This document shows, in pieces, positions 25,737-32,961 of a stretch of DNA of 64,000 nucleotides (positions are counted from its first letter, which is position 1; each line of letters starts with the position of its first letter). Origin of the DNA: an uncultured Prevotellaceae bacterium (GTDB lineage: Bacteria; Bacteroidota; Bacteroidia; Bacteroidales; Muribaculaceae); the NCBI GenBank assembly GCA_947169265.1, contig CAMVPC010000003.1, positions 1 through 64,000 on the forward strand. Direction: 5' to 3'. The notes under the pieces were generated by a model. The model did no database searches and was not told where the DNA came from. It saw only the letters and a program-made list of their open reading frames with translations. Both the position numbers and the translations under genes were made by a program.

Positions 25737-28424
25737 ATGAAACAACGACTCACAGCAACAGCAATAGCGCTCGCGGCATGCCTGGCGGCTCTCGCCGGCG
25801 AAGACTCGCCCACCGCCGTCGACAGCGTGGCGCCCGACACCCCTAACCTGATTACCGAGAAAATGATGAACGACAAGCAGGTGACCAATCCGCTCGAAGC
25901 CATCAACGGACGCGTGGCGGGACTCACCATCACGCGCGGCAACAACGGTGTGGCCGCCATGCAGGCCGTGCGCGTGCGCGGCACCACGTCGCTCACCGGC
26001 GGCAACGACCCGCTCATCATCATCGACGGCGTGATGGGAGACCTGCGAACCCTCTCGAGCGTCTACCCGGCCGACATCGAGAGCTTCAACGTGCTCAAAG
26101 ACGCCACCCAAACCGCACAATATGGCTCGCGGGGCGCCAGCGGCGTCATCGAGGTGACCACCAAGAAAGGCGCCACGGGGCGCGCCACGGTGACCTACAA
26201 CGGCAGCTACGGCTTCTCCCGCGTGGCCAAGAACCTGAAAATGCTCGACGCCGACGGATACCGGCGCGCTGTGGACGAGCGCGGCTTGATGCTCATCGAC
26301 CTGGGCGCGAACACCAACTGGCAGCGCGTGCTTGAACAAACCGGCTGGCAACACGACCACCACCTGGCCTTTGCCGGCGGCGGCAAGGACAACGGCTACC
26401 GTGTGGCTCTCGGTTTCATGGACCACAACGGTGTCATCGTGCACGAGAAAATGCGCAACTTCACGTCGAACATGAGTATGTACCAAAACATGTTCCACGA
26501 ACGCCTCAAGGTGGAGCTGGGCATGTTTGGCAACGTGCTCAAGGAAAATACCGCCATCTACGACACGCAAAAAACATTCTACTCGGCGGCCGCCTTCAAT
26601 CCCACCTTCCCGGCAGCGAAAAACGCCACCGGTGGCTACGACGGCTTCACCTATGCCAACCAAATCAACCACCCCCTCGCCTTGATGGACAGCCGCACCG
26701 CCGACAAGACAACCCACCTGAGCACCCACGCGCGACTCACCTTCAACGCCGGACACGGACTGAGTGTGAGCGCTTTCGGAGCCTACAGCCACAACGAGGT
26801 GCAACGCGACCAGTACCTGCCCACCACCATCTGGGCCAACGGGCAGGCCTACCGCGGCACCGACAAGACCGAGTCGCTGCTGGGAAACATCACCCTCAAC
26901 TATAAGGTTACCACCGGCCTACACAACGTGGACCTGCTCGCGCTCGCCGAGGCGCAGCGCGACACCTACTCGGGATTTTGCACCACTACCACCAATTTCA
27001 ACAACAACGACCTGGGATTCTATACCATCCAGGCCGGCGCACTGAGCCTGTGGGAGGGAACACGCAGCTACCGCCACCGCCCCACGATGACAGCCTTCAT
27101 GGGACGCGCCACATGGGAATATGCCGGCCGCTACGCCATCACCGCCACTGCGCGCGCCGACGGCTCCTCGAAGTTCGCCGCCAGCCACAAGTGGGGATTC
27201 TTCCCCTCCATCTCGGGCGCCTGGACCCTCTCGCGCGAGGCCTTCATGCGTCGCGCCACCTGGCTCGACAACCTCAAGCTCACCGCCGGCGTGGGCCTGG
27301 CCGGCAACCAGGGCGGCATCGACAACTACGCCTCGATGTACATGGTGCAGCCCATGGGCGTCGTACCCGTGGGTGTGAACATGGCCGTAGCGCTGGCCGA
27401 AGCACGTAACGCCAACCCATACCTCAAGTGGGAAGTGAGACGCACCTTCAACGTGGGCCTCGAAGCCTCGCTACTCAAGGGACGGTTGCTGGCCAACGTC
27501 ACCTACTACACGAGCAAGACCCGCGACATGCTCTATAACTACACGGTGCCCACACCACCCTTCACTTACGGCACGCTGCTGGCCAACCTGGGCGCGATGA
27601 GCAACAGCGGCGCCGAGTTCTCGCTCGGCATCACGCCGGTGGCCACCCGCGACTGGGAACTGAACATCAACGCCAACCTCACTTACCAGCACAACAAACT
27701 CCTCTCGCTCAGCGGCAACTACCACGGCTACGACATCACCGCGCCGCAATATGTGGCCATCGCTTCGCTCAACGGCGCCGGTTTCCACGGCGGCAACAAC
27801 AACATCGTGTATCAAATCGTGGGGCAGCCCCTTGGTGTCTTTTACCTGCCCCACTGCACGGGACTCGTCGACGACGGTAACGGCAACCTCGAATATGCCA
27901 TCGCCGACCTCGACGGCAACGGCGTCATCGACATCGAGGACGGCAAGGACCGGCGCGTGTGCGGACAAGCCGTGCCCAAACTGTTACTCGGCTCCAACAT
28001 CAGCCTGCGCTTCCGTCAATGGGACCTCTCGGTGCAAATCAACGGCGCTTTCGGCCACAAGGTGTATAACGGCACGGCCCTCACCTACATGAACATGGAA
28101 TCGCTGCCCGGATACAACGTGCTCGCCGAGGCACCACGGCATCGCATCGCCGACCAAACCGCCACCGACTACTGGCTCGAGCGCGGCGACTACGCCAACA
28201 TCGACTACGTCACCATCGGGTGGAACGTGCCACTACCCAAAGGAAAAGCCGTGAGCCGACTGCGGCTCTCGCTCACCGTCAACAACCTGGCAACCATCAC
28301 CGGCTACTCGGGCCTCACGCCCATGATCAACAGCAGCAACGTCAACGCCACGCTGGGCGTCGACGACAAGCGCTCCTACCCCGTGTCGCGCTCCTGCGCG
28401 CTGGGCGTCGCCATAACCTTTTAA
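25737..28424 (+). CDS. SusC/RagA-family TonB-dependent outer-membrane transporter
   Basis: An 895-residue TonB-dependent receptor of the SusC type. The start was put at ATG 25737, where a signal peptide (MKQRLTATAIALAACLAALAG) begins; the longer frame would cross the promoter. The plug follows at once: KQVTNPLEAINGRVAGLTI, RVRGTTSLTGGNDPLIIIDG, LKDATQTAQYGSRGASGVIEVTTK. These are SusC hallmarks. The usual N-terminal carboxypeptidase-regulatory-like (CarboxypepD_reg) domain is missing, so it is a short form. It ends in an aromatic residue (AITF), as outer-membrane barrels do. It is paired with susD, and no glycoside hydrolase or sensor is adjacent. Confidence 0.93.
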   Translation: MKQRLTATAIALAACLAALAGEDSPTAVDSVAPDTPNLITEKMMNDKQVTNPLEAINGRVAGLTITRGNNGVAAMQAVRVRGTTSLTGGNDPLIIIDGVMGDLRTLSSVYPADIESFNVLKDATQTAQYGSRGASGVIEVTTKKGATGRATVTYNGSYGFSRVAKNLKMLDADGYRRAVDERGLMLIDLGANTNWQRVLEQTGWQHDHHLAFAGGGKDNGYRVALGFMDHNGVIVHEKMRNFTSNMSMYQNMFHERLKVELGMFGNVLKENTAIYDTQKTFYSAAAFNPTFPAAKNATGGYDGFTYANQINHPLALMDSRTADKTTHLSTHARLTFNAGHGLSVSAFGAYSHNEVQRDQYLPTTIWANGQAYRGTDKTESLLGNITLNYKVTTGLHNVDLLALAEAQRDTYSGFCTTTTNFNNNDLGFYTIQAGALSLWEGTRSYRHRPTMTAFMGRATWEYAGRYAITATARADGSSKFAASHKWGFFPSISGAWTLSREAFMRRATWLDNLKLTAGVGLAGNQGGIDNYASMYMVQPMGVVPVGVNMAVALAEARNANPYLKWEVRRTFNVGLEASLLKGRLLANVTYYTSKTRDMLYNYTVPTPPFTYGTLLANLGAMSNSGAEFSLGITPVATRDWELNINANLTYQHNKLLSLSGNYHGYDITAPQYVAIASLNGAGFHGGNNNIVYQIVGQPLGVFYLPHCTGLVDDGNGNLEYAIADLDGNGVIDIEDGKDRRVCGQAVPKLLLGSNISLRFRQWDLSVQINGAFGHKVYNGTALTYMNMESLPGYNVLAEAPRHRIADQTATDYWLERGDYANIDYVTIGWNVPLPKGKAVSRLRLSLTVNNLATITGYSGLTPMINSSNVNATLGVDDKRSYPVSRSCALGVAITF

Positions 28425-28461
28425 CACAAAACTCAACACCCGTTTACTCGTTTACTAAAAA

Positions 28462-30084
28462 ATGAAACCATATCACTTTTTCTTTTTACTGATGGGGGCC
28501 TTGACGCTCACCTCGTGCAACGAATTCCTCAAGGAGGACCCCAAAGAAATCCTGCCCGCCAGCGACACCTTTGAGAACGACAACGACCTCTACCTCAACG
28601 GCGTGGCCGCTCTTTACCTGAACGTGGGCGGCTTCAACGACAGCGAGGGCCTGCAGGGCACCCGCCGCGGCGTGTGGGACCTCAACACGTTCACCACCGA
28701 CGAGGCCATCGTGCCCACACGCGGCACCGACTGGCTCGACGGAGGGTTTTGGCAAGGACTCTTCACCCACAACTGGGGCACCGAGAACAGCGCCATCAAC
28801 GACACCTGGAGCTACCTGTACCGCAGCATACTGCGCTGCAACGTGTCGCTCGAGCGCATGAAAAACTACACCGAGACCACCGGCACCGACGTGAGCGGCT
28901 ACCGCGACGAGGTGCGCGCCCTGCGCGCCTTGTTCTACTTCTATGCCCTGGACCTCTACGGACGCGTGCCCGTTTTCACCTCGCCCGACCCCGACAACGA
29001 CCAGCTCTCGCCGCGACCCCGCAGCGAAGTCTTCGACTTCGTGCGCCGCGAGCTGCTTGAGACGGTGCCACGCCTCGCGCGCGACCGCAGCAACCACGTG
29101 GGCACCTACTATAGCCGCATGACACAAGGCGTGGGCTACTTCCTGCTCGCCAAGCTCGCCCTCAACGCCGAAGTCTACTGCCACGACAACTGGACGTCGA
29201 CACCGCGCCCCGACGGCAAGCAAATCATTTGGCACATCGGCGACACCACGTGCGACACCTGGCAGGCCGTGAGCTATTTTTGCGACCGCCTCTACCAACT
29301 CGGCTACCGCCTCGAGGACCACTTCGAGAACAATTTCCTCGTCAAGAACGAGAACTCCATCGAGAACGTGTTCACCATACCCATGGACAAACAACTCTAT
29401 ACCAACCAGTTCACTAACATGTTCCGCTCGCGGCACTACAACCACGCAGCCGCCATCGGACTCAACGGCGAGAACGGGCCATGCGCCACCATCGAGGCTC
29501 TCAAGGCCTTCGGGCTCGGCACCCAAGCGCAAGACGCGCGCTTCAACCTCACTTACTACGCCGGACCCGTCAACGACCTCAAAGGAAACCCGGTGCTGCT
29601 CGACGACGGCACGCCGCTCATCTACGAGCCCTGGCAGGTGAAACTCGACTTGAGCAGCTCACCCTACGAGAAAACAGCCGGAGCACGCATGAAAAAATAT
29701 GCCATCGACCTGGTGGCCACTAAAGACGGCAATCAAAGCGACAACGACATCGTCCTGTTCCGCTATGCCGACGCCCTGCTCATGCAGGCCGAGGCACTGC
29801 TGCGCGACATGGGACCCAACGAAACCTCGACGGCCCTCGTCAACCAAGTGAGGACACGCGCCGGCATGCCCGCCCTCGACAACGTCACCCTCGACGACCT
29901 GCTCGACGAGCGACTGCGCGAGCTCGCCTGGGAAGGATGGCGACGCAACGACATGGTGCGCTACGGCACATTCAATCGCGCTTACACCGACCACCCCGCC
30001 GACCCCGACAACCACACCATCGTCTTCCCCATCCCCGCCATCTTCCTCAACCTCACCGCCGCCCCCCAAAACCCCGGCTACTAA
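28462..30084 (+). CDS. SusD/RagB-family nutrient-binding lipoprotein
   Basis: A 540-residue surface lipoprotein with lipobox LTSC (Cys about residue 19), followed by NEFLKEDPKEILP. The N-terminal SusD helices and the C-terminal SusD motif FRYADALLMQAEALLR, LDDLLDERLRELAWEGWRRNDMVRYG are clear. It caps the SusC channel and binds the ligand at the surface. It starts 37 bases after susC, in the same operon. The final residues (PQNPGY) are the common SusD end. The substrate cannot be told without neighbouring enzymes. Confidence 0.95.
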   Translation: MKPYHFFFLLMGALTLTSCNEFLKEDPKEILPASDTFENDNDLYLNGVAALYLNVGGFNDSEGLQGTRRGVWDLNTFTTDEAIVPTRGTDWLDGGFWQGLFTHNWGTENSAINDTWSYLYRSILRCNVSLERMKNYTETTGTDVSGYRDEVRALRALFYFYALDLYGRVPVFTSPDPDNDQLSPRPRSEVFDFVRRELLETVPRLARDRSNHVGTYYSRMTQGVGYFLLAKLALNAEVYCHDNWTSTPRPDGKQIIWHIGDTTCDTWQAVSYFCDRLYQLGYRLEDHFENNFLVKNENSIENVFTIPMDKQLYTNQFTNMFRSRHYNHAAAIGLNGENGPCATIEALKAFGLGTQAQDARFNLTYYAGPVNDLKGNPVLLDDGTPLIYEPWQVKLDLSSSPYEKTAGARMKKYAIDLVATKDGNQSDNDIVLFRYADALLMQAEALLRDMGPNETSTALVNQVRTRAGMPALDNVTLDDLLDERLRELAWEGWRRNDMVRYGTFNRAYTDHPADPDNHTIVFPIPAIFLNLTAAPQNPGY

Positions 30085-30099
30085 TCCCCCGCCCCCGCC

Positions 30100-30134
30100 G
30101 GTCCCCCGTGCCGCGGCTCCGCCGCGGCCCCCGG
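30100..30134 (+). repeat. REP-like GC-rich palindromic repeat, copy A
   Basis: The unit starts GGTCCCCCGTG, then CCGCGGC-TCC-GCCGCGG (a 7-base stem with 3-base loop), then CCCCC. Copy B, 40 bases on, is identical over 34 bases. Outer GCCGG/CCGGC can close the structure. It begins shortly after the susD stop. Confidence 0.8.
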
Positions 30135-30139
30135 CCAGC

Positions 30140-30173
30140 GGTCCCCCGTGCCGCGGCTCCGCCGCGGCCCCCG
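30140..30173 (+). repeat. REP-like GC-rich palindromic repeat, copy B
   Basis: Identical to copy A over 34 bases and in the same orientation. It ends about 58 bases before the transposase start codon. Confidence 0.8.
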
Positions 30174-30196
30174 CCGGCCATTTTTCCCAAAAATCC

Positions 30197-30227
30197 TTGT
30201 CCCTCCCGGCTTTTTCCCTTATCTTTG
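30197..30227 (+). promoter_or_regulatory. Consensus promoter of the transposase gene; mRNA probably leaderless
   Basis: TTG (30197-30199), 20 bases, then TATCTTTG (30220-30227) is an exact Bacteroidetes promoter. The ATG at 30232 lies only five bases after the -7 box, so the transcript should begin at or within a few bases of the start codon. Confidence 0.75.
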
Positions 30228-30231
30228 CGCT

Positions 30232-31200
30232 ATGGACTGGGAACAATACCGAGCAAAGAAACCCTGGGCCGGCGAGGCCAAGCCCTCCATGAAACGTCGG
30301 CGCGTGGGCCACGACTACCACGGCCGTTGCATCTATATGCTCACCCTCACCGTCAAGCAACGGCGCCCCCTCTTTGGCCACATCCCCGGCAATGGTGACG
30401 AAGAGCCCGCCGTCATGCACCTCACGCCTCTGGGGCAGGCCGTCAGCGATGCCGTCCAAGGCCTTCCCGGCTATTACCCCGCCATAGAAATCCTCGCCTG
30501 CCAACTCATGCCCGACCACCTCCATGTCGTCATCTTCGTGCACAACCGCCTCCCCGTCCACCTCGGCCAGGTCATCAGCGGCTTCAAGGCCGGCTGCAAT
30601 CGCGCCTACCGCAACCTCGGCCTCAACACCTCCATCCCCACCCTCTGGGAAGAAGGCTTCAACGACACCATCCTCGATGGCGATGGCCAGCTACAGCGAA
30701 TGATAGACTACGTCAGTGACAACCCGCGCCGTTACGCCATCAAGCGCGCCCACCCCGACCTCTTCCGCGTCCGGCGCCATGTCACCGTGGGTGAGCACAC
30801 CTTTGCCGCAATGGGTAACATTTTCCTGCTCGACGCCCCACAACTCATCCAAGTGCAATGCTCACGCAAAATCACCCCCGGGCAACTCGCCGCGCAGCGC
30901 GACCACTGCCTGCAACAAGCCCGCAACGGTGCCGTCGCCGTCTCGCCCGCCATCAGCCCGGGCGAGAAAGACATCATGCGAGCCATCTTCGACGCCGGCT
31001 TCCCCGCCATCATCCTGCGCGAAAACGGCTTCGCACCACTCGCCAAGCCCGGCGGACAACGCTTCAACGCCTGCGCCGAGGGACGCCTCCTGCTCCTCGC
31101 CCCCTGGCAGCACCACAACCGCCGCATCGCCATCCGGCGCCACCAGTGCCTCTCCCTCAACCAAATGGCCCAAGCCATCTGCAACCGCCCCCACCCATAA
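30232..31200 (+). CDS. REP-associated tyrosine (Y1/HUH) transposase with DprA/SLOG-like C-terminal domain
   Basis: The protein has 322 residues. Residues about 25-175 form a Y1 transposase domain: YMLTLTVKQRRPLFG, the HUH motif MPDHLHVVIF (His96, His98) and IDYVSDNPRRY with candidate nucleophile Tyr160. RAYT proteins of this class nick single-stranded REP hairpins. Residues about 205-316 are extra. The run VQCSRKITPGQLAAQRDHCL, then GAVAVSPAISPGEKDIMRAI and AIILRENGF, lines up with the Rossmann core of DprA (VGSRKATPYG..., SGLARGIDAAAH, TIAVLGCG). FNACAEGRLLLLAPW and RRHQCLSLNQMAQAI match the later strands. The domain call is my reading, not a search result. REP-like repeats flank it on both sides. 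Confidence 0.8.
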   Translation: MDWEQYRAKKPWAGEAKPSMKRRRVGHDYHGRCIYMLTLTVKQRRPLFGHIPGNGDEEPAVMHLTPLGQAVSDAVQGLPGYYPAIEILACQLMPDHLHVVIFVHNRLPVHLGQVISGFKAGCNRAYRNLGLNTSIPTLWEEGFNDTILDGDGQLQRMIDYVSDNPRRYAIKRAHPDLFRVRRHVTVGEHTFAAMGNIFLLDAPQLIQVQCSRKITPGQLAAQRDHCLQQARNGAVAVSPAISPGEKDIMRAIFDAGFPAIILRENGFAPLAKPGGQRFNACAEGRLLLLAPWQHHNRRIAIRRHQCLSLNQMAQAICNRPHP

Positions 31201-31220
31201 CAAAGCCGCCCCCAGCCGCC

Positions 31221-31254
31221 GGTCCCCCGTGCCGCCGCTCCGCCGCGGCCCCCT
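31221..31254 (+). repeat. REP-like GC-rich palindromic repeat, copy C
   Basis: The same 34-base unit as copies A and B with two visible differences, one in the left palindrome arm (CCGCCGC for CCGCGGC) and one near the 3' end (CCCCCT for CCCCCG). It lies 20 bases after the transposase stop in the same orientation, so the gene is bracketed by direct repeats. Confidence 0.75.
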
Positions 31255-31367
31255 CGCCGGCAACGAAAGGGCGGAATCAAGCCTCTACGTGCTCAATTCC
31301 GCCTCTTGAGGGTGCTTTGCGGTATTCTTTCAGGTGAGAATGTCGCGTGCCCAAAGCGCCTGATGCG

Positions 31368-31604
31368 TCAATGGCCCGTGCCGCCACAGTCGGGGCAAGT
31401 CATCTTGCCGGAGCCTTTACGGCCTCCCATGGGAGGATAATTGGGAAGGTCGGGATAACCCACATATCCGCTGCCACCACAGCCGGAGCAACCAATAGGT
31501 GAGTCACCTCCAAAATAAAATCCCCTTCCTCCGCATTTGGTGCACTTCACCTTGCCGGTGCCGTTGCAGGTGGGGCAGATGGAGCCCTCGAGGGTGACTT
31601 TCAC
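31368..31604 (-). CDS. Small CxxCxGxG zinc-finger-like protein, possibly 5'-truncated
   Basis: 78 residues with four DnaJ-type knuckles: CPTCNGTGKV, CTKCGGRGF, CSGCGGSG and CPDCGGTG, the pattern that binds two zinc ions in DnaJ. There is no J domain. The only start is GTG at 31604. The frame stays open upstream to a TAG at 31677-31679, with plausible coding residues (GDIVLSCDTVKTE) but no start codon. The gene may thus have lost its 5' end, and a TCTAAAATCTAA repeat lies right at the break. If intact it would be a small cytosolic zinc protein of unknown role. Confidence 0.5.
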   Translation of the reverse strand: MKVTLEGSICPTCNGTGKVKCTKCGGRGFYFGGDSPIGCSGCGGSGYVGYPDLPNYPPMGGRKGSGKMTCPDCGGTGH

Positions 31605-31677
31605 CTCGGTCTTGACGGTGTCGCACGAGAGAACGATGTCGCCATTGGCACCTTGTCCTTGGCTGTGAGTCTTTAGC

Positions 31678-31700
31678 TAAATATCTAAAATCTAACATCT
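31678..31700. repeat. Second copy of the TATCTAAAATCTAA-type intergenic repeat
   Basis: Shares TATCTAAAATCTAA with the ftsI-murE spacer and is followed, as there, by AATTCCTC within about 25 bases. It abuts the broken 5' end of the zinc-finger gene. Confidence 0.45.
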
Positions 31701-31724
31701 TGGCTCAAAGCCAATTCCTCATCC

Positions 31725-32954
31725 CTAATTAAGCAACAGGTTGTAGAGGGCGGTGACATCGCTGCCGCTCACCACGTTGTCGCCGTTCACGTCGCCAGGG
31801 TTATAGACAAAGATGGCACACCACCCCGTTTCGCCGCTTGTCGTGGTGACCGTGATGGCAGTCATACCAGCCTTAAGAGCCGTCACGAGACCATTTTCGT
31901 CCACCGTGGCCACGGTGGAGTCGCTGGAGGTCCAAGTGGCATCCTCCACGCCTTCGGCCACAACCTGCAACGTGTCGCCAGGTTTCATCTTCTCCATCCT
32001 CGTGGTGAGGCTAAAGGGAGAGGGAGGTGTCGGCGGCGTGCCGCCCTCCTGGGTCACGGTGCAACTGCTGTTCGGCAACTGGTGCTCGGTGCCGTCCACC
32101 TCACCGGCGATGATGTTGGAGATTTGGATAGTCTTCGGGCCACTGAATGAGTCGTCGGCAATGATGTTGAACACCACCAGTGCGCCGCTGTTGCCGCTGA
32201 TGGTCTTCACGTTTTGCGATGCGATGAGGATGCGGATGGCGCCCGATGAGAGCATCTGGCTCGAAATCGTGTGGTTGCGATTCTTGCGGTCGGTGAGCTC
32301 AAAGATATAGTCACCGTCTTCCTGCTCGACGGTCAGGCCCTCGGGCAGGGTGAGCTCTGCCTGGATGGCGGTGTAGGTGTACTCGTTGTCGAGCATGATT
32401 TCCACTTCCTTGGTCTCACCGGGGGCGATGGTGAAGTCGTTGATGTAGAAGCGGTCGTTGTCGCCCGCAGGCGGCACATATCCCTCTTGTGTCACCTTGC
32501 AACTGCTGTTCGGCAACTGGTGCTCAGTGCCGTCCACCTCACCGGCGATGATGTTGGCGATTTGGATAGTCTTCGCGCCACTGAACGAGTCGTCGGCAAT
32601 GATGTTGAACACCACCAGTGCGCCGCTGTTGCCGCTGATGGTCTTCACGTTTTGCGATGCGATGAGGATGCGGATGGCGCCCGATGAGAGCATCTGGCTC
32701 GAAATCGTGTGGTTGCGATTCTTGCGGTCGGTGAGCTCAAAGATATAGTCACCGTCTTCCTGCTCGACGGTCAGGCCCTCGGGCAGGGTGAGCTCTGCCT
32801 GGATGGCGGTGTAGGTGTACTCGTTGTCGAGCATGATTTCCACTTCCTTGGTCTCACCGGGGGCGATGGTGAAGTCGTTGATGTAAAAACGGTCTTGTGC
32901 GGTGGCAGCGAGGGCTGCCACCGTGCACAAGAATAATAAAATTGACTTTTTCAT
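31725..32954 (-). CDS. Secreted protein with two cohesin-like modules, a Big2 domain and a terminal half-dockerin
   Basis: The 409-residue exported protein has signal peptide MKKSILLFLCTVAALAATAQ. Two almost identical modules of about 146 residues follow, each DRFYINDFTIAPGETKEVEIML...LPNSSC.VTQEG, a beta-rich pattern like cohesin domains. Next is a bacterial Ig-like Big2 domain (DATWTSSDSTVATVDENGLVTALKAG), then one F-hand calcium repeat, GDVNGDNVVSGSDVTALYNLLLN, at the very C-terminus. Dockerins normally have two such repeats. It starts seven bases after the 1480-residue GLUG gene and is probably co-transcribed. Likely a surface adhesion or assembly protein. Confidence 0.8.
   Translation of the reverse strand: MKKSILLFLCTVAALAATAQDRFYINDFTIAPGETKEVEIMLDNEYTYTAIQAELTLPEGLTVEQEDGDYIFELTDRKNRNHTISSQMLSSGAIRILIASQNVKTISGNSGALVVFNIIADDSFSGAKTIQIANIIAGEVDGTEHQLPNSSCKVTQEGYVPPAGDNDRFYINDFTIAPGETKEVEIMLDNEYTYTAIQAELTLPEGLTVEQEDGDYIFELTDRKNRNHTISSQMLSSGAIRILIASQNVKTISGNSGALVVFNIIADDSFSGPKTIQISNIIAGEVDGTEHQLPNSSCTVTQEGGTPPTPPSPFSLTTRMEKMKPGDTLQVVAEGVEDATWTSSDSTVATVDENGLVTALKAGMTAITVTTTSGETGWCAIFVYNPGDVNGDNVVSGSDVTALYNLLLN
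32060..32936. repeat. 438-bp in-frame tandem duplication within the cohesin-like gene
   Basis: The two module copies (about 32060-32497 and 32498-32936) are offset by exactly 438 bases, or 146 codons, and differ at only about a dozen positions over roughly 410 bases. Long stretches such as that from about 32160 to 32440 are practically identical. The duplication is recent or kept uniform by gene conversion. Confidence 0.85.
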
Positions 32955-32961
32955 ATTTAAC

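Noticed and set aside
30085-30231. The GC-rich spacer as a coding extension of SusD or of the transposase
   Set aside because: The SusD stop is clear after NPGY. The frame into the transposase from 30148 consists of repeat sequence rich in Pro/Arg and precedes the promoter.
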